A stretch of DNA of 64,000 nucleotides. Origin: DASUBV01 sp036510065. GTDB taxonomy: Bacteria > Actinomycetota > Actinomycetes > Streptosporangiales > Streptosporangiaceae. A program made the translations under genes and the position numbers. The notes below the pieces were generated by a model. It did no database searches and had not been told where the DNA came from. It worked only from the letters and a program-made list of their open reading frames with translations. The DNA is taken from contig DATCEO010000178.1 in the NCBI GenBank assembly GCA_036510065.1, positions 21,950-85,949 on the forward strand, in the 5' to 3' direction. Of this stretch, positions 50,487 to 59,368 are shown piece after piece; the first letter of the stretch is position 1; the number at the start of each line of letters is the position of its first letter.

Positions 50487-51151
50487 CAGGAGACCTCCTC
50501 GCATACGTCGGCAAGCACCTCGAGCAGGCGCAGCCCGTCGGGCAACGGGCTGCCGGCCGGATCGCGGACCCACCGTCCAGGCCGGCCGCTGCTCTCCCGG
50601 GACGGCGGTGCGAGGACGTAACTGTCCCGGCAGTGCCAGCGCAGCCCGGCCACGTCGGCCAGGATCTCGGGCTCGCAGTCCAGGTGGCACGACCACCACT
50701 CGTCCTCATCGGCCGGGGCACCCCTGGTGCGGACAAAGAAAAGCGCTCGGTTCCCGGCGCCGATCGCCACCGGGCCGGGCCGCACCCCCGCCTTCTCCAT
50801 CCGGGCCAGCGCCGCGGTGCCGACCTGCGCTGGCACGTCCAGGACGTCGAACACGCGCCCGGTCACGAGGATGACGTTCGCGTCCGGCGCGGCCTGCCAG
50901 ACCTTGCGGACCTGCTCGGGGTTGTCGGTCGCCTGCATTTGCCAGGCCGGCGAGATCGGATGCGCACCCGGGGCCGGACAGCCGATCCGGTCGCAGGAGC
51001 ACGCTCGCTGCATCCCGGCGGACCGGGGCGCCCGGTCAGGAGGATAGGCACCAGCGCACACCGGCCAGCCCAGGGCCGCGTATCGCACGGCCGCCACCGC
51101 GGTCCGCTCACCGGCTCTGCGTCGTCTGCGACGCAGCACGGACTGGACCAA
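50486..51151 (-). CDS. Bifunctional primase/polymerase N-domain-like protein
   Basis: A 221-residue protein like the N-terminal prim-pol domain of archaeo-eukaryotic primases. 'AALGWPVCAGAYPPDRAPRS' is followed by a Cys cluster ('RACSCDRIGCPAPGAHP'), 'ANVILVTGRVFDVLDVP', 'PVAIGAGNRALFFVRTRG' and 'CRDSYVLAPPS'. In active prim-pols the metal-binding motif is hDhD; here the second Asp is replaced by Pro ('LDVP'), so polymerase activity is doubtful. TTG 51151 has GGGAG 10 nt upstream. It is coupled to hemL by TGATG. No helicase domain follows. Confidence 0.8.
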   Translation of the reverse strand: MVQSVLRRRRRRAGERTAVAAVRYAALGWPVCAGAYPPDRAPRSAGMQRACSCDRIGCPAPGAHPISPAWQMQATDNPEQVRKVWQAAPDANVILVTGRVFDVLDVPAQVGTAALARMEKAGVRPGPVAIGAGNRALFFVRTRGAPADEDEWWSCHLDCEPEILADVAGLRWHCRDSYVLAPPSRESSGRPGRWVRDPAGSPLPDGLRLLEVLADVCEEVS

Positions 51152-51279
51152 TTAGCTCACTCCCGCTCCGGCTGTACGTGCCTCACAGCACCGATCATGC
51201 CGGGCTGGCTAGTGCGCGCGCGACCGACCCCCCCGGGTCAGCGGCCGGCATGATGCGAAATGCAGATGCGAAAGTGATG

Positions 51280-51315
51280 TTTGCTCCCGGCCGGGGAGGG
51301 TCGGCCGGGAGCAAA
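51280..51315 (-). terminator. Hairpin terminator
   Basis: Perfect 14-bp inverted repeat TTTGCTCCCGGCCG / CGGCCGGGAGCAAA with an 8-nt loop, starting 5 bp after the stop of the 51320 gene and ahead of the prim-pol promoter region. Confidence 0.7.
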
Positions 51316-51319
51316 GTCG

Positions 51320-52282
51320 CTACAGCTGCCCGGACAGCCGGGAAAGTAGGCCGGCCAGCTCGCGGTAGTGCCGCAGCGAGGTCCGCAGTTCCTCGGTGCC
51401 CGTCCCCTCGGACTGCCACAGGTCGCGCAGCGACTGCTCGCGCTCCCGGACCACGGTCACCAGGACGTCAATGGCGGCGACGGTCACCTCGGCCGCCCGC
51501 TCGACCGCGCTGCGCGGATCGTCGACGAACATGGCCTGGATCTCCGGCCAGTTCTCCTCGGGTCGCAGGGCGCTGCCCGCCCCGGCGCTGGTGCCGACCG
51601 CCGGCTGGCTGGAGCCGACCGCCGGGGAGCTAACGTCCGTAGCGGAGGCGGTGTCCGTAGCGCTGGCGTCCGTGGCGCCGGCGTCCGTGGAGGCGGCGTC
51701 AGCGGTCTCGGTGCTCGTCGGGGCGGCGTCCGTGGTGGCGGCATCCGTCGGGCCGACGTTCGCAGCGCTGGTGCCCGGCTGGCCGAATGAGCCGCCCGAG
51801 AAGGTGCCGGTCCGGTCCGCCGGGCTGGCACCCGGCATGGCGAAGGGGCCGCCGGTGCCAGACCCTGCCACCGTTCTGGCACCAGGCTGGTCGGCTGATG
51901 CGAAGCCTTCGCTATCCGTCGCCTCGTCACCGGCCGTGGCCGCATGGCTAGCGCTGATGAAGCCAGGGCCGTCGGCGGGCGCATCGCCGGCGGGCGCCTC
52001 GCGGCCCGTCGCCGCGTAAGAGGAACCCTGGGCCGGGAAGCGCTGTGCCACGGAACCCTGGGCCGGGGAGCCCTGTCCCCAGGCGCCGCGCGGCGTATCC
52101 GCCGAGTCGTCGGCCGGATCATCGCCGGCATCCCGGTTGCCGCCCAGTTCCGTGCCGCCCAGTTCCAGGTCGGCTGGCTCCGCTGCCGCGTGCGCGCCCG
52201 GCGGCTGGTCCATGCGGTCGTCTTCGGTTATGACAACGACGTCGTCATCTGCGCGTTCGCTGGCCGATGTCATGCGGCTCAC
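51320..52282 (-). CDS. Disordered protein with C-terminal FVDDP domain
   Basis: A 320-residue protein. The first ~230 residues are low complexity: Gln/Gly/Pro stretches, then many T-D-A repeats ('TDAATTDAAPTSTETADAASTDAG'). The last ~80 residues form a helical domain beginning 'ENWPEIQAMFVDDPRSAVERAAEVTVAAIDVLV' and ending 'LRTSLRHYRELAGLLSRLSGQL'. The same domain, with 'WTGIQEQFVDDP', is in the upstream gene. It overlaps that gene by ATGA, and no signal or membrane segment is present. No known function. Confidence 0.8.
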   Translation of the reverse strand: MSRMTSASERADDDVVVITEDDRMDQPPGAHAAAEPADLELGGTELGGNRDAGDDPADDSADTPRGAWGQGSPAQGSVAQRFPAQGSSYAATGREAPAGDAPADGPGFISASHAATAGDEATDSEGFASADQPGARTVAGSGTGGPFAMPGASPADRTGTFSGGSFGQPGTSAANVGPTDAATTDAAPTSTETADAASTDAGATDASATDTASATDVSSPAVGSSQPAVGTSAGAGSALRPEENWPEIQAMFVDDPRSAVERAAEVTVAAIDVLVTVVREREQSLRDLWQSEGTGTEELRTSLRHYRELAGLLSRLSGQL

Positions 52283-53310
52283 CTTCTCCGCGGCAGGCGC
52301 CCTGAGGCGGCCGCGCTAGTCTCGTCGTCTTGCTGAGCCTCGGAGGCCGGAATGTCGGCCGAATGGGAAGCCGCCGTCGGGTCGTCCGCCGGGACCGCGT
52401 CAATCTGAACGGTGTCGGTTCGCCCGGTGCTAGCAGGTGCGGTGTTAGCGGGCCCCGTGGTGGCAGGCTCCGTGCTGGCCGGTGTCGTGCTGGCCTGATC
52501 TCTGGACGCCGCGCGCAGTTCCTGCGCGTCCCGCGGACCCGGATCCGGGAAGACGAGCTCCGGCTTGTCCTCGGGCGCGATCACGGTCGGGTCAGCGACG
52601 GTCGGCTGCGCGATGATCGGCTCGGCCTCCCGGGAGCGACCCTCCGGCGTGTCGGCCGGGTCGGCCGGTGCCGTGCCGCTGACATAGCCCCTGTCCGCGT
52701 AGCCGCCATCCCGGTAGTCCTCATCGGCGGAGCCGTTAACCACAGGGCCGCCAGCAGCGTCCTGCGCAGCGACTGCCTCCGCCGGGTCGCCGAGCAGGTC
52801 CTGGAACAGGATGCGGTAGTGGACCATGGCCTGCCGCAGATCCTCCGTGCTGGCCGTGCCGCTGGCGGCCCGGCTGCTGAAGTCCTGCGCGGTCCGGTAG
52901 TTCTCGATCGTGCTGGCGTGCTCGACCGACAGGTCGGCGATGATCTGGGCCTCGTCCTGGGTGGGGTAGCCCCGGTCGTTCATGACGCTGGTAATCAGGG
53001 TCTGCGCCACAGTCACCGCGTGCACCGGGTCGTCGACGAACTGCTCCTGAATCCCCGTCCACTGCCGCGCGTAGCTATCCCGCGCGGCCAGGTCGAGCGG
53101 GCGGATATCCAGGTGCCTGACCCGCCTTTCCCGCTCGGCGAGCTGCGACTCGGCCTTAAGCTTGCTGTCGCTGTTTTCCACGGCCCGGTCATACTCAGGG
53201 CCGAAACGCTCCCGCAGGCGGCGCCGCCGCGCGCCGAGCGAGGCAAAAGCGATCAGCGCGGCCACGACAATGACCACGACGATGATCGCCACAATGGTTC
53301 CGGCTGTCAT
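52279..53310 (-). CDS. Membrane-anchored FVDDP-domain protein
   Basis: A 343-residue protein with an N-terminal membrane helix ('TIVAIIVVVIVVAALIAFASLGA'), a basic 'RRRRLRERFGPEYDRAVE' segment, then a helical domain starting near residue 84 with 'WTGIQEQFVDDPVHAVTVAQTLITSVMNDRGY' and ending 'LRQAMVHYRILFQDLLG' (to ~175). The remaining ~165 residues are disordered, Thr/Ala/Pro-rich. ATG 53310 has AGGAGG upstream. It is co-transcribed with the 51320 gene; the helix topology places the domain in the cytoplasm. Function unknown. Confidence 0.85.
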   Translation of the reverse strand: MTAGTIVAIIVVVIVVAALIAFASLGARRRRLRERFGPEYDRAVENSDSKLKAESQLAERERRVRHLDIRPLDLAARDSYARQWTGIQEQFVDDPVHAVTVAQTLITSVMNDRGYPTQDEAQIIADLSVEHASTIENYRTAQDFSSRAASGTASTEDLRQAMVHYRILFQDLLGDPAEAVAAQDAAGGPVVNGSADEDYRDGGYADRGYVSGTAPADPADTPEGRSREAEPIIAQPTVADPTVIAPEDKPELVFPDPGPRDAQELRAASRDQASTTPASTEPATTGPANTAPASTGRTDTVQIDAVPADDPTAASHSADIPASEAQQDDETSAAASGRLPRRR

Positions 53311-53458
53311 GGGAACCTCCTGCAATGAGTTGACGAGCCGCTAAACTGCCCGGCGTTCGTCAGGTCAAACAGAAGGCGTCAGCAGGCCCGGCCGCGCCGT
53401 CGTCATCGCGGCAGCGACCTGGCGCAGTCATCGCGGCAGCGGCCGGCGGGTCTCCGGC

Positions 53459-54442
53459 CTAGCGAAGCCGGCGGGCGACCTCGGCCGCCCAGTAAGTCAG
53501 GATGATGTCGGCGCCGGCCCGGCGGATCGCCGTCAGCGTCTCGTCGATGGCCCGCTCCCGGTCCAGCCAGCCGTTGGCCGCGGCCGCCTCGATCATCGCG
53601 TACTCGCCGCTGACCTGGTAGGCGGCCACCGGCAGCGGCACCGTCGCGGCCACCTCGCTGATCACGTCGAGGTAAGCCAGCGCGGGCTTGACCATCACGA
53701 TGTCCGCGCCCTCGGCGACGTCGAGCAGCACCTCGCGCAGTGCCTCTCGCTTCCCCGCCGGGTCCTGCTGGTACGACGCCCGGTCACCGAACTGCGGGGC
53801 GCATTCCGCGGCATCCCGGAACGGCCCGTAGAAGGCGGAGGCGTATTTAGCCGAGTAGGCGCAGATGGCCACCTCGGAATGGCCGGCGGCGTCCAGCGCC
53901 GCGCGGATCGCGGCTACCTGCCCGTCCATCATGCCGCTGGGTGCCACCGCGTGCACGCCGGCCCGGGCCTGCGCTACCGCGATCGAGGCATACCGCTCCA
54001 GCGTGGCGTCGTTGTCTACCTCGCCCACGGGGGTCAGCAGCCCGCAGTGGCCGTGATCGGTGTACTCGTCCAGGCACAGGTCGGCCATCAGCACGGTGGC
54101 GTCGCCCACCTCCGCCGCCAGGTCACCGAGGGCGAGCTGGATGATCCCGGCGGGATCGTCGGCCGCCGATCCCCGCGCGTCCTTGGCCGCCGGGATCCCG
54201 AACAGGATCAGGCCGCCAACTCCCGCGTCCACGGCCTGGGCCGCGGCCTTGCGCAGGCTGTCCCTGGTGTGCTGCACGACGCCGGGCATCGACGCCACCG
54301 GCTGCGGCTCGGCGATGCCCTCCTTGACGAACATCGGCAGCACCAGATCGGCCGGGCGCAGGCTGACCGGCGTGACCAGCCGGCGCAGCGGCGCGGTGCG
54401 GCGCAGCCGCCGGGGCCGGGCCACGGGGAAGCTCGCGTCCAT
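53459..54442 (-). CDS. hemB: Porphobilinogen synthase (ALA dehydratase)
   Basis: A 327-residue enzyme joining two 5-aminolevulinates. The two Schiff-base lysines are K199 ('YSAKYASAFYGPFRDA') and K252 ('MVKPALAYLDVI'). The 'DLCLDEYTDHGHCGLL' region has the Cys positions of the zinc-type enzyme. ATG 54442 gives family length and lies 4 bp after the cobA/hemD stop; the open frame to 54523 is not needed. Part of the hem operon. Confidence 0.97.
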   Translation of the reverse strand: MDASFPVARPRRLRRTAPLRRLVTPVSLRPADLVLPMFVKEGIAEPQPVASMPGVVQHTRDSLRKAAAQAVDAGVGGLILFGIPAAKDARGSAADDPAGIIQLALGDLAAEVGDATVLMADLCLDEYTDHGHCGLLTPVGEVDNDATLERYASIAVAQARAGVHAVAPSGMMDGQVAAIRAALDAAGHSEVAICAYSAKYASAFYGPFRDAAECAPQFGDRASYQQDPAGKREALREVLLDVAEGADIVMVKPALAYLDVISEVAATVPLPVAAYQVSGEYAMIEAAAANGWLDRERAIDETLTAIRRAGADIILTYWAAEVARRLR

Positions 54443-54446
54443 GGGC

Positions 54447-56069
54447 CTACCTGATCCGGCGGCGGGCCCCGCGGCGGCGCTCGCTCGGCCGCCGCAGCGG
54501 CTCGCCCGCCTCGAGGGCCGCATCGCGGATGCCGGCGCCGTGCTCGGCCAGCGCCTCCACCAGGGCGGTGATCGAGGGAGTCGGCGCCATGACGTCCACC
54601 CGCAGGCCGAACTCGGCCGCGGTCTTGGCGGTCTGCGGGCCGATCACGGCGATAACTGTCACCGCGTGCGGCTTGCCCGCGATGCCGATGAGGTTACGGA
54701 CTGTCGAGGACGAGGTGAACAGGACGGCATCGAAGCCGCCGCCCTTGATGGCCTCGCGGATCGGCGCGGGCGGCGGCGCCGCCCGGACCGTCCGGTAAGC
54801 GGTGACGTCCTCGGCCTCCCAGCCCAGCTCCGTCAGCCGGGCGACCAGCGTCTCGGTGGCGATATCCGCCCGTGGCAGCAGGACCCGGTTGATCGGGTCG
54901 AGCACGTCGTCGTAGGCAGGCCAGGCCTCGGCCAGGCCCTCGGCCGACTGCTCCCCCGCCGGCACCAGGTCGGGCATGATGCCGAATTCGCGCAGCGCCC
55001 GAGCGGTCTGGTCCCCGACCGCCGCGACCTTGACGCCGGCGAAGGCCCGGGCGTCGAGCCCGTACTCCTCGAATTTCTCCCTGATCGCCCGGACGGCGTT
55101 GACCGACGTGAAGGCGATCCACTGGTAGCGCCCCGTCACCAGCCCCTTGACCGCGCGCTCCATCTGCTGCGGCGTGCGGGGCGGCTCCACGGCGATGGTG
55201 GGCACCTGCTCGGGCACCGCGCCGCGCTCGCGCAGCAGCTCCGAGACCTGCTCGGCCTGCTCCTTGGTGCGCGGCACGAGCACCCGCCAGCCGAACAGCG
55301 GCTTGGTCTCGAACCAGGACAGGGATCGCTGCGCGGCCACGCCCGCGCCGACCACCGCCACCGCCGGGCCGTGCGCCGTCAGCGGGCTGACGCCCGCGGC
55401 CTTGAGGTCGGCGGCCACGCTGCCGAGCGTGGCGACGACGGTGTGCTGGTCGGTGGTGGTGCCGTTCCAGGTGATGGCCAGCGGCGTGCTGTCCGCCCAG
55501 CCGGCCGCGATGAGCATCTTGCCCAGATCGACCGGTCCTGCCTCGGCACCGAGAATGACCAGGGTGCCTGGCCCGGCGGACAGGCCGCTGACCTCGCTGG
55601 CGTTTACAATGCGCACGTCGCCGTTGCCGTCGGAGGTCAGCGGGATCCCGGCGTAGGCGGGCACGGCGGTCGCCGCCGATACGCCCGGCACGATCTCGAA
55701 CGCCACCTTGGCCTTGGCGCAGGCCGCCGCCTCGGCGGCCGCGTTGCAGAACATGAACGGGTCGCCGGCGAAGACCCGCGCGACCACCTGGCCGGACCGG
55801 GCCGCCTTCACCAGCAGGCGCGGGTCCTCGGTGAGCGCTTCGGAGTCGGCCAGCGAAGCGCTGTCCTTCATCAGGTGCGCCAGCCGCTCGCCGATCCACG
55901 GCGCCGCGACCACCAGGTCGGCCTGGCCGATCAGGTCGGCGGCACGGACCGTGAGCAGTTCCTCGTCGCCGGGGCCGGCCCCGACGAAGGCGACCCAGCC
56001 CGGCGGCTTCTTCTCCGCCTTCTCGCCCTTGGCCGACTTGTCGCCGGTCTTCGCGGGTGTGGGGTTCAT
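54447..56069 (-). CDS. cobA-hemD: Uroporphyrinogen-III C-methyltransferase/synthase fusion
   Basis: A 540-residue fusion. Residues ~25-260 are SUMT (CobA): 'GWVAFVGAGPGDEELLTVRAADLIGQADLVV' and 'FVGDPFMF'-like 'RVFAGDPFMF', with the SAM loop 'VPGVSAATAVPAYAGIPLTSDG'. It makes precorrin-2. Residues ~275-530 are HemD: 'GWRVLVPRTKEQAEQVSELLRERGAVPEQVPTIAVEPP', 'QWIAFTSVNAVRAIREKFEEYG' and 'VLFTSSSTVRNLIG'. It closes the linear tetrapyrrole from HemC. So haem and sirohaem/cobalamin branches share one polypeptide, usual for actinobacteria. Overlaps hemC by ATGA. Confidence 0.96.
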   Translation of the reverse strand: MNPTPAKTGDKSAKGEKAEKKPPGWVAFVGAGPGDEELLTVRAADLIGQADLVVAAPWIGERLAHLMKDSASLADSEALTEDPRLLVKAARSGQVVARVFAGDPFMFCNAAAEAAACAKAKVAFEIVPGVSAATAVPAYAGIPLTSDGNGDVRIVNASEVSGLSAGPGTLVILGAEAGPVDLGKMLIAAGWADSTPLAITWNGTTTDQHTVVATLGSVAADLKAAGVSPLTAHGPAVAVVGAGVAAQRSLSWFETKPLFGWRVLVPRTKEQAEQVSELLRERGAVPEQVPTIAVEPPRTPQQMERAVKGLVTGRYQWIAFTSVNAVRAIREKFEEYGLDARAFAGVKVAAVGDQTARALREFGIMPDLVPAGEQSAEGLAEAWPAYDDVLDPINRVLLPRADIATETLVARLTELGWEAEDVTAYRTVRAAPPPAPIREAIKGGGFDAVLFTSSSTVRNLIGIAGKPHAVTVIAVIGPQTAKTAAEFGLRVDVMAPTPSITALVEALAEHGAGIRDAALEAGEPLRRPSERRRGARRRIR

Positions 56070-57004
56070 TTGTCATCGTCCCCGTTGCTGATGTGTCCAC
56101 CGGACACGGCCATATACCGTCCCGCGCCGCGGCGGAGCAGATCGGCGGCCACCTCGCGGCCGAGGCGCTCAGCCTCGGTCGCCGGACCACCTGCGCTCCC
56201 GCGAAGCGCCATTCCCCCGTCGGCTGAGACGACTACGCCGTCCAGCCGAACAACCTCCGTCCCGGCAGCATACGCGCCTACCGGGGCCAGACAGCCTGCT
56301 TGCAGCGCCGCCAGCAGGCTGCGTTCTGCCGTGGTCGTGGCCCGGCTGACCGGGTCGTCCACGCAGGCCAGCAGCGAAGCCAGATCTTCCCGGTCCGCGC
56401 GGCACTCAACCGCGAGGGCACCCTGGCCAGGGGCGGGCAGCATCTCCTCCGGCTCGAAAACCTGGGTCACCGCGTCCAGCCGGCCGATGCGCGCCAGGCC
56501 GGCGTAGCCGAGCACGACCGCATCGAGCTCGCCCGATTCCACCTTGGCCAGTCGCGTGCCGGCGTTGCCCCGCACCGGGACCGGGGCCAGGTCGGGACGC
56601 AGCATCAGCAGCTGCGCTGCCCGGCGTGGCGAGCCGGTGCCGATGCGGGCGGCGGCCGGCAGATCGGCCAGCTTGGCCCCGTTCCGGGCGGCTAGCGCGT
56701 CGTGCGGATCATCCCGGGCTGGCACAGCAGCCAGCACGATGCCCTCGGCAGGCGCCGTCGGCAGGTCCTTGAGGGAGTGCACGGCCAGGTCGATATCCCC
56801 GGCCAGCAGGCTCGCGCGCAGGCCGCTGACAAAGACCCCGGTCCCGCCGATCTGGGCCAGCTGGCCCGGGCTCGCGTCGCCGTAGGTAGATATCCCGACC
56901 AGCTCGACCTCGCGGCCGGTTCGCTCGGTGATGGCCCGCGCGACCTGCAGGGACTGGGCCATGGCCATCGGGCTCTTCCGCGTGCCCAGGCGCAGCACAC
57001 TCAC
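56066..57004 (-). CDS. hemC: Hydroxymethylbilane synthase
   Basis: A 312-residue porphobilinogen deaminase. 'LRLGTRKSPMAMAQS' opens the protein; the cofactor-binding cysteine is C238 in 'LQAGCLAPVGAYA'. 'LPTAPAEGIVLAAVPARDDPHDAL' and 'GTGSPRRAAQLLMLRPDL' are standard. GTG 57004 overlaps the hemA stop (GTGA), and the stop overlaps the CobA/HemD start. Confidence 0.97.
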   Translation of the reverse strand: MSVLRLGTRKSPMAMAQSLQVARAITERTGREVELVGISTYGDASPGQLAQIGGTGVFVSGLRASLLAGDIDLAVHSLKDLPTAPAEGIVLAAVPARDDPHDALAARNGAKLADLPAAARIGTGSPRRAAQLLMLRPDLAPVPVRGNAGTRLAKVESGELDAVVLGYAGLARIGRLDAVTQVFEPEEMLPAPGQGALAVECRADREDLASLLACVDDPVSRATTTAERSLLAALQAGCLAPVGAYAAGTEVVRLDGVVVSADGGMALRGSAGGPATEAERLGREVAADLLRRGAGRYMAVSGGHISNGDDDK

Positions 57005-58428
57005 GGCGCTCCCTCCTCAGTGTCGGCGTCGTCCTCAGGTCTAGCCCGGCTGGCGGCGTTAATCCTGCCCTCGGCGACTTCCAGGTCGTCGAAGCCCGCC
57101 AGGCCCGCGTCGGCCCGGACGACGGCCCGGACCGCATCGGGATTGAGGTCGAACAGGACGCGCAGCGCTGCCTCGTAAGATTCCGCGCCTGGCACGCCAG
57201 CGAGCTCCTTGACCCGGACGGTCGGAGCGTGCAGCAGCTTGTCCGTTACTCGCCGCATGGAGCGGGCGATCTCCTGGCTGGTCCGCGGATCCAGGCCGCC
57301 GAGCCGTCCGGCCAGCCTGGCCAGCTCGGCGTCGACGACCTGAGCCGCCTTCTCCCGGAGCGCCACCACAGTGGGCGCCACCGTCGCGGCCCGCCCGGCC
57401 AGCATGTAGGCCGCGAATTCCTCGGCCACGATGCTCCGGACAGCGGCGATGTCGCCGTCCAGGGCCAGTGCCTGCCCGCCGTCGTCGCCCACCTCGAGCG
57501 TTTCCAGGTCAATAACGGCCACGCCCGGCAGCAGCGCCGTACCGGCCTCGACATCCCTGGGCAGCGCCAGGTCGAGCAGGACGAGGGTGCCGCGGGCGCG
57601 GTCCCGGCGGGCGATCGCCGCCCGCACCATGTCGGCCGTGATGACGCTGCCGGGCGCTCCGGTGCAGGAGATGACCAGGTCGGCCACCGCGATGAGGCCG
57701 GGCAGGTCAGTCAGGTCGGCCGGCTTGCCGGATACGGTCGCGGCCAGCCGCCTGGCATGCATCTGCGTGCGGTTGGCCACGGCGATCTGCGCCACGCCTG
57801 CGCGTGCCGCCGCGGCTACGGCCAGCGTGCTCATGGAGCCGGCCCCGACGACCAGCACGGCCCGGCCGTCCAGGGCAAGTCCGGCCGGAGGCTGGTCTAG
57901 CCGCGCGGCCGCCGCGGCCAGGCCCACGCTGAGCAGGTTGGCCCCGGCTCGGTCGATTCCGGTCTCGGCGTGCGCCCGCTTGCCCGTGCGCAGGGCCAGC
58001 GCGCCCAGTTCCGACAGCGCCCGGTCCACGGTGCCCTGCTCGCGGGCCAGGGTGAGCGCCTGGCGAACCTGGCCGAGGATCTGGCTTTCCCCCACCACCA
58101 TCGAGTCCAGTCCGCAGGCCACGGCGAGCAGGTGCTGGACGGCGCGGTCCTCGTAGTGCACGTACAGGTGCGGGGTGAGCTCCCCGAGCGGGATACTCGA
58201 ATGCCGGGCCAGCAGCTCGCAGATGGCGGCGACGGCGCTGTGGAATTTCTCGACGTCAGCGTAGATCTCGACCCGGTTACAGGTGCTCACCACCACCGAG
58301 CCGGCCACGTCGTCCGCGTGCAGAACATCCCGTAGCAGCTTGAGCCGGGCGTCGCCAGTAAGCACGGCCTGCTCGAGCGTCGCCACCGGCGCGCTCTTGT
58401 GGCTGAGTCCGACGACCAGAATGCTCAT
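57001..58428 (-). CDS. hemA: Glutamyl-tRNA reductase
   Basis: A 475-residue reductase for the first haem step (C5 pathway). The catalytic C50 lies in 'STCNRVEIYADVEKFH', at the conserved position. 'VVGESQILGQVRQALTLAREQ' and 'AVLVVGAGSMSTLAVAAAARAGVAQIAVANR' (NADPH site) are present, followed by the C-terminal dimerisation helices. ATG 58428 overlaps the rex stop (ATGA), so Rex control also reaches haem synthesis. Confidence 0.97.
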   Translation of the reverse strand: MSILVVGLSHKSAPVATLEQAVLTGDARLKLLRDVLHADDVAGSVVVSTCNRVEIYADVEKFHSAVAAICELLARHSSIPLGELTPHLYVHYEDRAVQHLLAVACGLDSMVVGESQILGQVRQALTLAREQGTVDRALSELGALALRTGKRAHAETGIDRAGANLLSVGLAAAAARLDQPPAGLALDGRAVLVVGAGSMSTLAVAAAARAGVAQIAVANRTQMHARRLAATVSGKPADLTDLPGLIAVADLVISCTGAPGSVITADMVRAAIARRDRARGTLVLLDLALPRDVEAGTALLPGVAVIDLETLEVGDDGGQALALDGDIAAVRSIVAEEFAAYMLAGRAATVAPTVVALREKAAQVVDAELARLAGRLGGLDPRTSQEIARSMRRVTDKLLHAPTVRVKELAGVPGAESYEAALRVLFDLNPDAVRAVVRADAGLAGFDDLEVAEGRINAASRARPEDDADTEEGAP

Positions 58429-59216
58429 GTGCCTACCGCCTGGGCTTCCACCCCGGTATCGCCGCCGAGCGACCGCGACCCCGCCGCGTCAGCGGGCTCA
58501 CGCCCGCCGCGCCGGGCCTGGCGCTCCTGCCACTCGTTCTCCCCGAGGTGTGTCATCCCGACAATCGCCCGCCGCTGAGCGTGGAATGCGAGGATCTGCA
58601 ACTCGATCGACAGGTCGACCTTACGCACATCGACGCCCGATGGCACGTTGAGCACTACGGGCGCGAAGTTGAGGATGCTCGTGACCCCCGCGGCCACCAG
58701 CCGGTCACACACGTCCTGGGCGGCGGCGGCCGGGGCCGCGATGACCCCGATGGAGACGGCGTAGCGGGTGACCACGTCCTCGATCTCGGCCGCGCTGCGG
58801 ACCGTATGCCGGGCGATCACGGTGCCCACCACGGCCGGATCACAGTCCAGCAGGGCAGCGATCCGGAAGCCGCGCGAGGCGAACCCGCCGTAGTTGGCCA
58901 GCGCGCGGCCGAGGTTTCCGGCGCCGACGATGACCACGGGCCAGTCCTGGGTGAGCCCCAGCTCCCGGGAGACCTGGTACACGAGGTACTCGACGTCGTA
59001 GCCGACGCCGCGGGTGCCGTAGGAGCCCAGATGCGACAGATCCTTGCGGAGCTTGGCCGAGTTCACCCCGGCCGCCGTCGCGAGTTCCTCGCTGGAGACG
59101 GTCGCGATGCCGCGGTCAGCTAGGGCGTACAGGGCACGCAGGTAGATGGGGAGGCGAGCTACCGTCGCCTCCGGGATTCCGTGACTGCCCTGTGCTGAGG
59201 TTGAGCGGCGTGACAT
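58425..59216 (-). CDS. rex: Redox-sensing transcriptional repressor Rex
   Basis: A 263-residue NADH/NAD+ sensor. Winged-helix domain 'IPEATVARLPIYLRALYALADRGIATVSSEELATAAGVNSAKLRKDLSHLGSYGTRGVGYDVEYL' is followed by a Rossmann domain 'VVIVGAGNLGRALANYGGFASRGFRIAALLDCDP'. When NADH/NAD+ is high it leaves DNA and derepresses respiratory genes. ATG 59216 has GGGAG 9 nt upstream. Coupled to hemA, as in Streptomyces (rex-hemACD). Confidence 0.97.
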   Translation of the reverse strand: MSRRSTSAQGSHGIPEATVARLPIYLRALYALADRGIATVSSEELATAAGVNSAKLRKDLSHLGSYGTRGVGYDVEYLVYQVSRELGLTQDWPVVIVGAGNLGRALANYGGFASRGFRIAALLDCDPAVVGTVIARHTVRSAAEIEDVVTRYAVSIGVIAAPAAAAQDVCDRLVAAGVTSILNFAPVVLNVPSGVDVRKVDLSIELQILAFHAQRRAIVGMTHLGENEWQERQARRGGREPADAAGSRSLGGDTGVEAQAVGT

Positions 59217-59291
59217 GCGCCGGCGCTCCCGGGGATCGATGCCGCGGGCACCCAAGAACTGCAGGCCTGCCCGCACGTGGTTCTCGATTTC

Positions 59292-59320
59292 ACGGTACGC
59301 CCTTGTGAACGTTTGCACAA
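59292..59320 (-). promoter_or_regulatory. rex promoter with Rex operator (ROP)
   Basis: Plus strand TTGTGAACGTTTGCACAA (59303-59320) fits the Streptomyces ROP consensus TGTGAACnnnTTCACA with imperfect dyad symmetry. On the minus strand -35 TTGTGC (59315-59320) and -10 TACCGT (59292-59297) are 17 bp apart, so the operator overlaps the -35 and spacer. This indicates negative autoregulation of rex-hemACD-hemB. Confidence 0.75.
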
Positions 59321-59368
59321 AGTCGGGGACCTTGTCCGCCCCCTGCACGGCCCCGGCCGGCCCGCTCT

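Noticed and set aside
54060..56507. 815-codon plus-strand open frame across the hemB-cobA/hemD-hemC genes
   Set aside because: It runs through three certain minus-strand genes and has no recognisable domain; an antisense artefact of high GC.
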